Part shown: positions 1 through 6,122 of the stretch, in pieces | Layout: each line of letters begins with the position of its first letter | Numbering within the stretch: position 1 is the stretch's first letter | Assembly: GCF_937875145.1 (NCBI RefSeq) | Contig: NZ_CALNCS010000263.1 | Coordinates: forward strand, 1-6,945 | Source: Alkalibaculum bacchi | GTDB taxonomy: Bacteria; Bacillota; Clostridia; Eubacteriales; Alkalibacteraceae | Length of the DNA stretch: 6,945 nt | Direction: 5' to 3' | Translations under genes and position numbers: made by a program | Notes under the pieces: generated by a model | What the model was told of the DNA's origin: nothing | What the model saw: the letters and a program-made list of their open reading frames with translations, nothing else | The model's database searches: none

Positions 1-1
1 T

Positions 2-616
2 AAGCAACTTTTACGTCTTTACCCTATAGATACGAATCATCTCTATTTAGATGGGGAAAGAATTCATAAATACAGTATTTCGAGTGTTCGAGAAAAGATT
101 GGATATGTTCCACAAAATTACATGATTTTTTCAAAGACCATAAAAGAAAATATTAAACTGTCAAAACCAAAGGCTACAGATGAAGAGGTTATGGAAGCTG
201 TAAGGTTTGCAGATCTTGAAAAAGATCTTAGCACATTTCCAGAAGGTCTAGATACTCTTTGTGGCGAAAAGGGGATTTCTCTTTCTGGTGGTCAAAAACA
301 GAGAATTGGTATTGCTAGAGCTTTTCTAAAAGAGCCAGATATATTGATACTTGATGACTCTATGAGTGCAGTAGATGGAAAGACCGAAAAGAACATCATT
401 GAAAATATAAAGAAGAAAAGTCGTGGCAAGACTACGATTATTTCATGTCATAGAATAAGTCAAGTTAAGGATTGCGATGAAATTATCGTACTTAACAAAG
501 GTAGAATCACGGAGAGAGGAACACATGAAGAGCTCCTTAAAAAAGGACAATGGTACGCAAAACAGTACAAGAATCAGATGGCAAGGAGTCGCTTTGATGA
601 AAAAGATGAAAAATAA
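2..616 (+). CDS. ABC exporter subunit with degenerate ATP site, BmrC/YheI-like (C-terminal part)
   Basis: The reading frame is open from base 2, so the gene starts upstream of the window; 204 codons to the TAA are visible. The membrane domain and Walker A are missing; the visible part begins about ten residues after where Walker A should lie. In order it shows the Q-loop (VPQN, Gln codon at 113), a canonical ABC signature LSGGQ (281-295), Walker B ILILDD (341-358), the D-loop SAVD and the H-loop His (449-451). The residue after the Walker B Asp is Asp (codon 356-358), not the catalytic Glu. Known heterodimeric exporters (BmrC, TM287, LmrC) carry this Asp in the non-hydrolysing site. The product should be a membrane-bound half-transporter that pairs with the product of the overlapping downstream gene and uses ATP to export lipophilic or drug-like compounds. 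The substrate cannot be read from the sequence. The ATG at 122 is internal, not the start. Confidence 0.95.
   Translation, partial: KQLLRLYPIDTNHLYLDGERIHKYSISSVREKIGYVPQNYMIFSKTIKENIKLSKPKATDEEVMEAVRFADLEKDLSTFPEGLDTLCGEKGISLSGGQKQRIGIARAFLKEPDILILDDSMSAVDGKTEKNIIENIKKKSRGKTTIISCHRISQVKDCDEIIVLNKGRITERGTHEELLKKGQWYAKQYKNQMARSRFDEKDEK
584..589 (+). promoter_or_regulatory. Ribosome binding site fixing the start of the second ABC subunit
   Basis: AAGGAG lies 7 nt before the ATG at 597, inside the last codons of the upstream ABC gene. It favours 597 over the in-frame upstream start at 477, which lies deep inside the preceding gene. A second in-frame ATG at 606 is also possible but is 16 nt from this site. 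Confidence 0.8.
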
Positions 617-2348
617 GAAACAAAATGAATTTGTAAAGCAGAAATTGTGGCGTTATGCAAAAGGAGAATCGAAGTCTTTATCTATTGGATTATTTCTTTC
701 TGTTGTGCGTACAGCTTTAGAAATAATAGGTCCAATGATTATTGGTTATATACTGAATAACTACATAAAGCTAGATATGGATACTAGAGATTTTATGGCA
801 ATTGCCAAACTTCTCTTGTTGTATTTAGTCATATATGTTCTTTGTGGATTGTTTAGCAATTTAGCTCTCATATCTTTTGAGCAAGCTGCAAATAAAATTT
901 CCTTTAGCGTCCAAAAGGATGTATATAAACATGTAACAAAGCTTCCCATATCCTACTTTGATAATTTGCCTGCTGGAAATATCGTATCTCGAATCACAAA
1001 TGATACCAATCGATTAAAGATCATGTTTCAGTTGATCCTAGCAGATATGACCACTTCAGGTATTATGATCATCTGTATTTACGGGATGATTCTTGTAGTC
1101 AGTTTTCCCGTTGCCATACTGTTTTTGACACTTGTCCCTATAATATACATTGTATTTAAGGATTTAAGGCATAAGACCTGGAAGTATACTACTCTTAACC
1201 GCAGTTACGTAGGAGATATAAACGCAAGTATAAATGAAAATATTCAAAACATGGAGATTATTCAAGTATACAATAAGGAAAACCATATCAAAGAGGAATT
1301 TGACCACATCAATAAAAATATATTCAAAACCGGTTTAGAGGTAACAAAGGTGAGAAGCTACGGAGGTTTTAGAGCCATTGATGCTCTTAGTTATGTTGGA
1401 ACCATTCTCGTTCTCTTATATTTTGGTATGGGGAAGATTACAGGAGCTTACGTGGTTACAATTGGAAGTATGTACATCTCAATCGACTACGTCACAAAGA
1501 TTTTTAATAATGTAAAGACGGTGGTTTCAAGATTTGGCGAGCTAGAGCAATCTTACGCATCAGCATCTCATGTATTTGACTTATTAAAGCTAGAACCAAT
1601 GGAGGAATTGCCAGAGAAACTTACAGAAGTTAAAGGAGATGTAAGATTTGAAGGTGTTTACTTCGGTTATGGAGAGAGCGATGTCCTAAAAGGGATAGAT
1701 TTTGAAGTGAAAAGTGGAGAAAGCATCGCCTTTGTTGGTTCTACGGGCAGTGGTAAGAGCACCATTGTAAACTTGCTTTTAAATTTCTATTGCCCAAGGC
1801 TTGGAAATATATACATTGATGGAAAAAACATAAAAGACATTAACAGAAATTCTCTACGAGAGCAAATGGCTGTAGTTCTACAAGATCCCTTTATTTTTGA
1901 AACGGATATTAAGGGCAATGTAGGACTTGACGAGGGGTTTAGTGATGCAGAGATTGAAAAGGCCCTTATGGATGTAGGGGCAGAGTCCATTGTGAAAAGG
2001 GGAATTCACGAGAAAATATTTGAAAAAGGAAATGACTTTAGTCAAGGGGAAAAACAGCTTATCTCTTTTGCAAGGGCGTACATTCGAAAACCTAGAATTC
2101 TAATCCTTGACGAAGCAACCTCTAATATTGATACGGAAACGGAAAAAATAATTCAAAAAGGAATCCAAAAGTTAAGAGAGAATTGTACCACTTTTATAAT
2201 CGCCCATAGACTTTCTACGATTAAAGATGTAGACAAGATTATCGTACTAAACAAGGGCAAGATTATAGAAAGAGGAAATCACAAGTCTTTAATGGAACAA
2301 GACGGTTTCTATAAGAATATGTACGATGAGCAAATGAGAAATCAATAA
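597..2348 (+). CDS. ABC exporter subunit with catalytic ATP site, BmrD/YheH-like
   Basis: This is a complete half-transporter of 583 aa, a usual length for the family. An N-terminal six-helix membrane domain (hydrophobic stretches near residues 29-53, 67-93, 143-187 and 262-306) is followed by an ATPase domain from about residue 349. Visible motifs are Walker A GSTGSGKS (381-388), Q-loop Gln429, signature FSQGE (481-485), Walker B with Asp505 and catalytic Glu506, and H-loop His537. The catalytic Glu is present here but the signature departs from LSGGQ; the upstream subunit shows the reverse. The two should therefore form one working and one degenerate ATP site, as known for BmrCD, LmrCD and TM287/288. 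The start overlaps the upstream gene by 20 nt, which implies one operon and probable translational coupling. The predicted role is drug, toxin or lipid export at the cytoplasmic membrane; the exact substrate is unknown. Confidence 0.95.
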   Translation: MKKMKNKKQNEFVKQKLWRYAKGESKSLSIGLFLSVVRTALEIIGPMIIGYILNNYIKLDMDTRDFMAIAKLLLLYLVIYVLCGLFSNLALISFEQAANKISFSVQKDVYKHVTKLPISYFDNLPAGNIVSRITNDTNRLKIMFQLILADMTTSGIMIICIYGMILVVSFPVAILFLTLVPIIYIVFKDLRHKTWKYTTLNRSYVGDINASINENIQNMEIIQVYNKENHIKEEFDHINKNIFKTGLEVTKVRSYGGFRAIDALSYVGTILVLLYFGMGKITGAYVVTIGSMYISIDYVTKIFNNVKTVVSRFGELEQSYASASHVFDLLKLEPMEELPEKLTEVKGDVRFEGVYFGYGESDVLKGIDFEVKSGESIAFVGSTGSGKSTIVNLLLNFYCPRLGNIYIDGKNIKDINRNSLREQMAVVLQDPFIFETDIKGNVGLDEGFSDAEIEKALMDVGAESIVKRGIHEKIFEKGNDFSQGEKQLISFARAYIRKPRILILDEATSNIDTETEKIIQKGIQKLRENCTTFIIAHRLSTIKDVDKIIVLNKGKIIERGNHKSLMEQDGFYKNMYDEQMRNQ

Positions 2349-2354
2349 TAAAAT

Positions 2355-2402
2355 AGCCCCTTTCTGGCTAAATCGCTTTTGGATTTTTGCTAGAAAGGGG
2401 CT
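2355..2402 (+). terminator. Hairpin terminator after the ABC operon
   Basis: A 14-bp stem with one G-U pair is formed by AGCCCCTTTCTGGC (2355-2368) and GCTAGAAAGGGGCT (2389-2402), with a 20-nt loop. It begins 6 nt after the ABC stop codon. The U-tract on the plus strand is poor (GAATTTGATG). On the minus strand the hairpin is followed by TTTTATT, so it could also stop readthrough from the helicase gene on the other strand. Confidence 0.75.
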
Positions 2403-2451
2403 GAATTTGATGTAATAGGAAAGTCCTACTTCTGACATTAGCTCCTGCTCA

Positions 2452-2482
2452 GTCATCCTGAGTGTAAGCGAAGGATTTTGAC
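2452..2482. repeat. Short imperfect palindrome resembling a dispersed bacterial repeat
   Basis: Nested inverted arms GTCA/TGAC (2452-2455 and 2479-2482) and TCCT/AGGA (2456-2459 and 2472-2475) surround a short core. The wording GTCATCCTGAG followed by AAGCGAAGGAT is close to a repeat (GTCATCCTGAGCGAAGCGAAGGATC type) that I recall scattered between genes in many bacterial genomes. That family match is from memory and was not searched. It lies between two convergent genes, a typical place for such elements. Confidence 0.45.
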
Positions 2483-2501
2483 CCAAAAGGAATACCCTAA
2501 T

Positions 2502-2541
2502 GCTAGTGACTAAAGACTAGCGACTAACGCGCCATAGGCGC
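2502..2541. repeat. Cluster of small direct and inverted repeats downstream of the helicase gene
   Basis: Two copies of CTAGYGACTA (2503-2512 and 2517-2526) repeat with a 14-bp period. GCTAGT/ACTAGC (2502-2507 and 2516-2521) can form a 6-bp stem. Immediately beside it, GCGCC (2529-2533) and GGCGC (2537-2541) form a GC-rich stem with a 3-nt loop, 20 nt past the helicase stop codon. That last hairpin might help end the helicase transcript, but no good U-tract follows on the minus strand. The rest of the gap from 2403 to 2560 holds only one more small hairpin (TAGGA/TCCTA, 2416-2428) and no gene. Confidence 0.4.
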
Positions 2542-2560
2542 TATTCTTGTCTTGCAAAAT

Positions 2561-3844
2561 TTATTTATATCTGTTCATTTTATCATTCTTACGGGTAGTA
2601 CTTTGAGATGTTTTTGATCCCTTACTTTTATTACCATAACCTGTTTTTTGGTTTCTAGTGGAACTGCTCCTCCCTATTGGCTTACTGCTTTTTTCCTCAG
2701 GCATTTCGACTAAGGGGTAGAGATTATTTTCAATGACGGGAATGGATTTTGATATCAGTTTTTCAATATATTTGAGTGAAGATTTTTCTTCCACATCGCA
2801 AAAGGAGATAGCAATTCCTCCATGACCTGCTCGTCCAGTACGGCCAATACGATGTACATAGGTTTCTGGAACATCAGGTAAATCATAATTGATTACATGG
2901 GACAATTCGTCTACATCGATTCCTCTAGCTGCAATATCTGTAGCGACTAATACCCTTGTTTTTCCTTCTTTGAAACTATTTAGAGCCCGTTGTCTTGCGT
3001 TTTGCGATTTGTTTCCATGGATGGCTTCTGCTTGCAACTTGGATTTTTCAAGAGTTCTTACTATTTTATCAGCCCCATGTTTTGTTCTAGAAAATACCAA
3101 AGCCGAAGTAATTTCCTTGTTTTTTAGCAAATCAATCAATAGTTTTGTCTTATTGCTTTTATTTACATAATAAACGGATTGTTCGATAATATCTACAGTA
3201 GAGGATACTGGTGTGATTTCGATTTTAGTGGGGTTTTTTAGTATAGAGTTTGCAAGTTTTGCAATTTCACTTGGCATGGTAGCCGAAAAAAACATAGATT
3301 GCTTTATCTGTGGTAGAAATTTAATAATTTTCCTTACGTCTTGAAGCATTCCCATATCGAGCATCATGTCTGCTTCATCCAGAACAAAATATTGAACTTG
3401 TTTTAAAGAGATAAATCCTTGATGGATGAGGTCGAGCAATCTTCCAGGCGTAGCCACGAGAATATCTACTCCCCGATTTAAGGATTGAGTTTGAGGGTGC
3501 TGTGAGACTCCACCAAAAATAACAAGAGTTTTTAGACCTAAGTATTTTCCATACGTTTCAAAATTTTCTCCAATTTGAATAACGAGTTCTCTTGTAGGGG
3601 CTAGTATTAATGCTTTTATTTGCTTTTTACTTCTAGTACTTCGTTGCTCAGTAGAAAGGCCTTGTAAAATAGGAATGGCAAAGGCAGCTGTTTTGCCAGT
3701 ACCAGTTTGTGCACAACCTAATAGATCTTTTCCTTCTAACAAAGTTGGAATTGCCTGTTCTTGAATTGGTGTAGCCTCTGAATATCCTACTTGAAGTAAG
3801 GATTTTTGAATTGGTTCTATTATATTTAGATTTTTAAATAACAA
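2561..3844 (-). CDS. DEAD-box ATP-dependent RNA helicase, RhlE-like
   Basis: The 427-aa protein carries the full DEAD-box motif set in order: Q motif (Phe3 to Gln28), motif I AQTGTGKT (45-52), PTREL (83-87), TPGR (132-135), DEAD (156-159), SAT (187-189), motif V ATDIAARGID (301-310) and motif VI HRIGRTGR (331-338). It should unwind short RNA duplexes with ATP in the cytoplasm, with likely roles in ribosome assembly, mRNA turnover or cold adaptation. The short N-terminus and the wording around motifs Q and I resemble the RhlE group more than longer CshA/DeaD proteins. Residues about 386-427 form a basic, Ser/Thr/Asn-rich, low-complexity tail, typical of unstructured RNA-binding extensions. The start codon is TTG (CAA on the plus strand), backed by a good ribosome site and by the conserved N-terminal Phe; the next Met is at residue 160, inside the ATPase core. 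The gene stands alone with its own promoter. Confidence 0.95.
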   Translation of the reverse strand: MLFKNLNIIEPIQKSLLQVGYSEATPIQEQAIPTLLEGKDLLGCAQTGTGKTAAFAIPILQGLSTEQRSTRSKKQIKALILAPTRELVIQIGENFETYGKYLGLKTLVIFGGVSQHPQTQSLNRGVDILVATPGRLLDLIHQGFISLKQVQYFVLDEADMMLDMGMLQDVRKIIKFLPQIKQSMFFSATMPSEIAKLANSILKNPTKIEITPVSSTVDIIEQSVYYVNKSNKTKLLIDLLKNKEITSALVFSRTKHGADKIVRTLEKSKLQAEAIHGNKSQNARQRALNSFKEGKTRVLVATDIAARGIDVDELSHVINYDLPDVPETYVHRIGRTGRAGHGGIAISFCDVEEKSSLKYIEKLISKSIPVIENNLYPLVEMPEEKSSKPIGRSSSTRNQKTGYGNKSKGSKTSQSTTRKNDKMNRYK

Positions 3845-3851
3845 TATTCTT

Positions 3852-3857
3852 CTCCTT
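3852..3857 (-). promoter_or_regulatory. Ribosome binding site supporting the TTG start of the helicase
   Basis: Read on the minus strand, AAGGAG (within AAAGGAGA, plus 3851-3858) lies 7 nt before the TTG at 3844-3842. This spacing is ideal and no ATG is available between it and the conserved Q motif, so the TTG is very likely the true start. Confidence 0.85.
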
Positions 3858-3900
3858 TGTTGTGTTACATTGTGTTTATATTTTTGCCGTGATCAACGCG

Positions 3901-3932
3901 TAATTAATTATTATATATGAATTTATTAATTA
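3901..3932. repeat. AT-only inverted repeat flanking the helicase -10 box
   Basis: TAATTAAT (3901-3908) and ATTAATTA (3925-3932) are perfect inverted copies with centres 24 bp apart. One arm covers the expected transcription start and the other lies in the -35/-10 spacer of the helicase promoter. It could be a protein-binding site, but such AT-only matches also arise by chance in DNA this AT-rich. Confidence 0.3.
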
Positions 3933-3938
3933 TCACAA
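3910..3938 (-). promoter_or_regulatory. Sigma-A-type promoter of the helicase gene
   Basis: On the minus strand, TTGTGA (plus 3933-3938) and a perfect TATAAT (plus 3910-3915) are separated by exactly 17 bp. Transcription would begin near 3903 and leave an untranslated leader of roughly 58 nt before the TTG start. The leader shows no strong hairpin. Confidence 0.7.
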
Positions 3939-3991
3939 GTGGTATATTTTAGGAAGAACCTTTATTTATGTGGTTTTATAAAAATCATAAG

Positions 3992-4021
3992 TTGCAAATA
4001 TCAGGTCTTTAAGTGTAGAAT
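3992..4021 (+). promoter_or_regulatory. Probable promoter of the VOC-family gene
   Basis: TTGCAA (3992-3997) and TAGAAT (4016-4021) are spaced by 18 bp. Each resembles the sigma-A consensus (4/6 and 5/6). Transcription would start near 4028, giving a leader of about 20 nt that contains the ribosome site TAAGGAGG (4034-4041), 8 nt before the ATG. The promoter diverges from that of the helicase. Confidence 0.55.
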
Positions 4022-4027
4022 AACACT
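4012..4027. repeat. Inverted repeat over the -10 box of the VOC gene, possible operator
   Basis: AGTGT (4012-4016) and ACACT (4023-4027) are perfect inverted arms with a 6-bp centre. The element sits on the -10 box and the expected start of transcription, where a repressor could act. No known operator is recognised and the arms are short. Confidence 0.35.
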
Positions 4028-4049
4028 ATAACTTAAGGAGGTTTTATAT

Positions 4050-4412
4050 ATGAAATATTTATGGACGACGATTCACGTAAAAGATATGAAAAAATCCCTT
4101 GAATTTTATCAAGAGGTAGTTGGACTACCCTTAAACAAGAGTTTCTCTGGGGGACCGGATATGGAGTTTTCCTTTTTAGGAGATGGCGAAACTCAAATAG
4201 AACTTATCTGTGATAAAAATGTAAAAGAAGTTCAAATTGGAAAAGATATATCCTTAGGCTTTGAAGTAGACTCAGTAGACAAAATGATGGATTTCGTAAA
4301 GCAAAGGGGCATTAACATTGTAGCAGGTCCAGTATCGCCAAATCCTCATATAAAGTTCTTCTTTGTAGAAGACCCTAATGGGGTAAAAATTCAATTTGTT
4401 GAAAATATGTAA
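4050..4412 (+). CDS. VOC-family protein (glyoxalase/dioxygenase fold)
   Basis: A 120-aa single-domain protein with two beta-alpha-beta-beta-beta modules, typical of the vicinal oxygen chelate family. The first module opens with TTIHVKDMKKSLEFY (residues 6-20), and the second ends with the DPNGVKIQFVEN block (108-119), near the C-terminus. The family includes glyoxalase I, antibiotic-resistance proteins and dioxygenases, and it usually works as a dimer with a metal at the interface. By-eye alignment to E. coli glyoxalase I keeps His9 and Glu51 but places Ser68 and Gln115 where the other two metal ligands should be. A true lactoylglutathione lyase is therefore doubtful, and binding or modification of another small molecule is possible. 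The ATG has a strong ribosome site, TAAGGAGG, 8 nt upstream. The gene appears to be a single-gene unit with its own promoter and terminator. The family call is firm; the substrate is unknown. Confidence 0.9.
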   Translation: MKYLWTTIHVKDMKKSLEFYQEVVGLPLNKSFSGGPDMEFSFLGDGETQIELICDKNVKEVQIGKDISLGFEVDSVDKMMDFVKQRGINIVAGPVSPNPHIKFFFVEDPNGVKIQFVENM

Positions 4413-4420
4413 CATGATCA

Positions 4421-4465
4421 GAAGGGCTTTATTAATACTTTTATTAATGGAGCCCTTTCATTTTA
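4421..4465 (+). terminator. Intrinsic terminator between the VOC gene and glpK
   Basis: A 15-bp stem containing two G-U pairs is formed by 4422-4436 (AAGGGCTTTATTAAT) and 4443-4457 (ATTAATGGAGCCCTT) around a 6-nt loop, followed by TCATTTTA. It begins 9 nt after the VOC stop codon and separates that gene from glpK. Confidence 0.85.
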
Positions 4466-4469
4466 TAAC
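4441..4469 (+). promoter_or_regulatory. Weak candidate promoter of glpK, overlapping the terminator
   Basis: TATAAC (4464-4469) is a good -10 box, but the -35 position 17 bp upstream reads only TTATTA (3/6). It overlaps the 3' arm and tail of the preceding terminator. No better promoter fits in the short gap before the glpK ribosome site. Confidence 0.3.
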
Positions 4470-4497
4470 AAAAAATAGATACATAAGTATAGAACTT

Positions 4498-4504
4498 GAG
4501 GAGG
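4498..4504 (+). promoter_or_regulatory. Ribosome binding site fixing the glpK start at 4511
   Basis: GAGGAGG lies 6 nt before the ATG at 4511. The longer frame opening at the TTG at 4496 would begin before and run through this ribosome site, so 4511 is the better start. Confidence 0.9.
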
Positions 4505-4510
4505 ATTTTT

Positions 4511-6007
4511 ATGGCAAAGTATATGATGGCACTAGATGCAGGAACGACAAGTAATAGGTGTATTCTCTTTAATGAGAAAGGGCAGATTTGTAGCATTGCG
4601 CAAAAAGAATTCACACAGTTCTTTCCAAAGCCAGGTTGGGTTGAGCACGATGCCGATGAAATTTGGTCTTCACAATTAGGCGTTGCTGTAGAAGCTATGA
4701 ATAAAATTGGAGCAACAGCAGCAGATATTGCAGCAATAGGTATTACAAACCAAAGAGAAACATCCATTGTATGGGACAAAAATACTGGAGAACCTGTATA
4801 TCATGCCATTGTTTGGCAATGTAGAAGGACTGCAGAGGACTGCGATTCTCTAAAAGAAAAAGGATTATCAGATTCTTTTAGAGCTAAAACGGGTCTTGTT
4901 ATTGATGCTTATTTTTCAGCAACGAAGGTAAAATGGATTTTAGATCATGTAGAAGGTGCTAGAGAAAGAGCTAAAAGAGGGGAGTTATTATTCGGTACTG
5001 TTGAAACATGGCTTATTTGGAAATTGACAAAGGGAAAAGTGCATGTAACGGACTACTCTAACGCTTCTCGTACACTGATGTTTAATATTAACGAGTTGAA
5101 GTGGGATAAGGAGATTTTACAGGAGCTAGATATACCAGAATGTATGCTTCCAGAGGTAAAACCATCAAGCTATGTTTATGGTGAAACGGATCCATCATTT
5201 TTAGGTGGCCCTATAGTCATATCTGGAGCAGCAGGAGATCAACAGGCAGCTTTATTTGGACAGACGTGTTTTTCTGCTGGAGAAGCAAAAAACACATATG
5301 GAACAGGTTGCTTTCTACTTATGAATACAGGTGAAAAACCAGTATTTTCGAAAAATGGTCTCGTTACAACCATCGCATGGGGAATAGATGGAAAAGTAAA
5401 TTACGCATTAGAGGGCTCTATTTTTGTTGCAGGTGCGGCTATTCAGTGGTTGCGTGATGAACTGCGCATTATTGATTCTTCCTCAGATTCAGAATATATG
5501 GCGACGAAAGTAAACGATACAAATGGTTGCTATGTAGTGCCAGCATTTACTGGTCTTGGTGCTCCTCATTGGGATCCATATGCAAGAGGTACGATTGTAG
5601 GCCTTACTCGTGGAGTAAATAAGTACCACATTATACGGGCTGCTCTTGATTCATTAGCATATCAGGTGCATGACGTATTAAAAGCTATGGAAGCAGATTC
5701 TAGGATTTCTCTAAAAACACTAAAAGTTGATGGGGGAGCAAGTGCAAATAATTACTTAATGCAAACACAAGCAGATATTATTAATGCACCTGTAAACCGC
5801 CCACAATGTGTGGAAACAACTGCTATGGGCGCTGCTTATTTAGCTGGTATAGCTGTTGGGTATTGGGCAAACAAAGAAGAGGTCGTTAAGAATTGGTCTA
5901 TTGATAAAACCTTTGAACCGTTAATTCGCGAAGAAGAGAGAGCAAGCAGATTAAAAGGATGGAATAAAGCAGTTAAATGTTCATATGGGTGGGCAAGAGA
6001 GGATTAA
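4511..6007 (+). CDS. glpK: Glycerol kinase
   Basis: A 498-aa FGGY-family kinase, the normal length for GlpK, which converts glycerol and ATP to sn-glycerol 3-phosphate in the cytoplasm for lipid synthesis or glycolysis. Visible hallmarks are the N-terminal phosphate loop DAGTTSNR (9-16), the glycerol-contact segments NQRET (80-84) and GWVEHDADEIW (42-52), the FGGY signature starting at Tyr134, the catalytic Asp243 in AGDQQAALFG, GTYG-type residues NTYGTG (261-266), the second FGGY signature at 348-368, and the adenine-side VDGGAS (407-412). The loop before Asp243 has Ser229 where Gram-positive enzymes carry the HPr-phosphorylated His, and it also lacks the glycine-rich fructose-bisphosphate loop of E. 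coli. Both comparisons are by eye and from memory. No glpF, glpD or glpP is adjacent. Start chosen at 4511 from the ribosome site. Confidence 0.97.
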   Translation: MAKYMMALDAGTTSNRCILFNEKGQICSIAQKEFTQFFPKPGWVEHDADEIWSSQLGVAVEAMNKIGATAADIAAIGITNQRETSIVWDKNTGEPVYHAIVWQCRRTAEDCDSLKEKGLSDSFRAKTGLVIDAYFSATKVKWILDHVEGARERAKRGELLFGTVETWLIWKLTKGKVHVTDYSNASRTLMFNINELKWDKEILQELDIPECMLPEVKPSSYVYGETDPSFLGGPIVISGAAGDQQAALFGQTCFSAGEAKNTYGTGCFLLMNTGEKPVFSKNGLVTTIAWGIDGKVNYALEGSIFVAGAAIQWLRDELRIIDSSSDSEYMATKVNDTNGCYVVPAFTGLGAPHWDPYARGTIVGLTRGVNKYHIIRAALDSLAYQVHDVLKAMEADSRISLKTLKVDGGASANNYLMQTQADIINAPVNRPQCVETTAMGAAYLAGIAVGYWANKEEVVKNWSIDKTFEPLIREEERASRLKGWNKAVKCSYGWARED

Positions 6008-6122
6008 ATGCAGTTTAGCTTTACATGACAAAAGAGCGATAATTAAATAGTACATCTGATAAGTAGAGAGATCGATTATTATAATATCGTTCACGAGTAT
6101 ATCAAGGATAGGGTATAAAAAA

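Noticed and set aside
477..596. Longer N-terminus for the second ABC subunit, starting at 477
   Set aside because: It would overlap the conserved end of the upstream ABC gene by 140 nt, has no family-like sequence, and the ATG at 597 has a well-spaced ribosome site.
761..949. Minus-strand open frame inside the second ABC gene
   Set aside because: It is a shadow of a strongly supported gene, with no ribosome site or family resemblance; the same holds for the minus frame at 1787-1990.
2289..2486. Minus-strand 65-aa frame across the ABC gene end and terminator
   Set aside because: It reads through the terminator hairpin and a repeat element, and its sequence looks like no protein family.
2889..3170. 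Plus-strand 93-aa frame inside the helicase gene
   Set aside because: It is antisense to conserved helicase motifs and is a by-product of their codons.
4496..4510. TTG at 4496 as the glpK start
   Set aside because: The ribosome site GAGGAGG lies inside the added codons, and the ATG at 4511 gives the usual GlpK N-terminus.
4444..4779. Minus-strand 111-aa frame over the glpK start
   Set aside because: It is antisense to the conserved GlpK N-terminus and crosses a terminator; no ribosome site supports it.
6066..6092. Possible hairpin or promoter around CGATTATTATAATATCG after glpK
   Set aside because: The stem needs a bulge and a very small AU loop, and the TATAAT within it has no acceptable -35 box at 16-18 bp.
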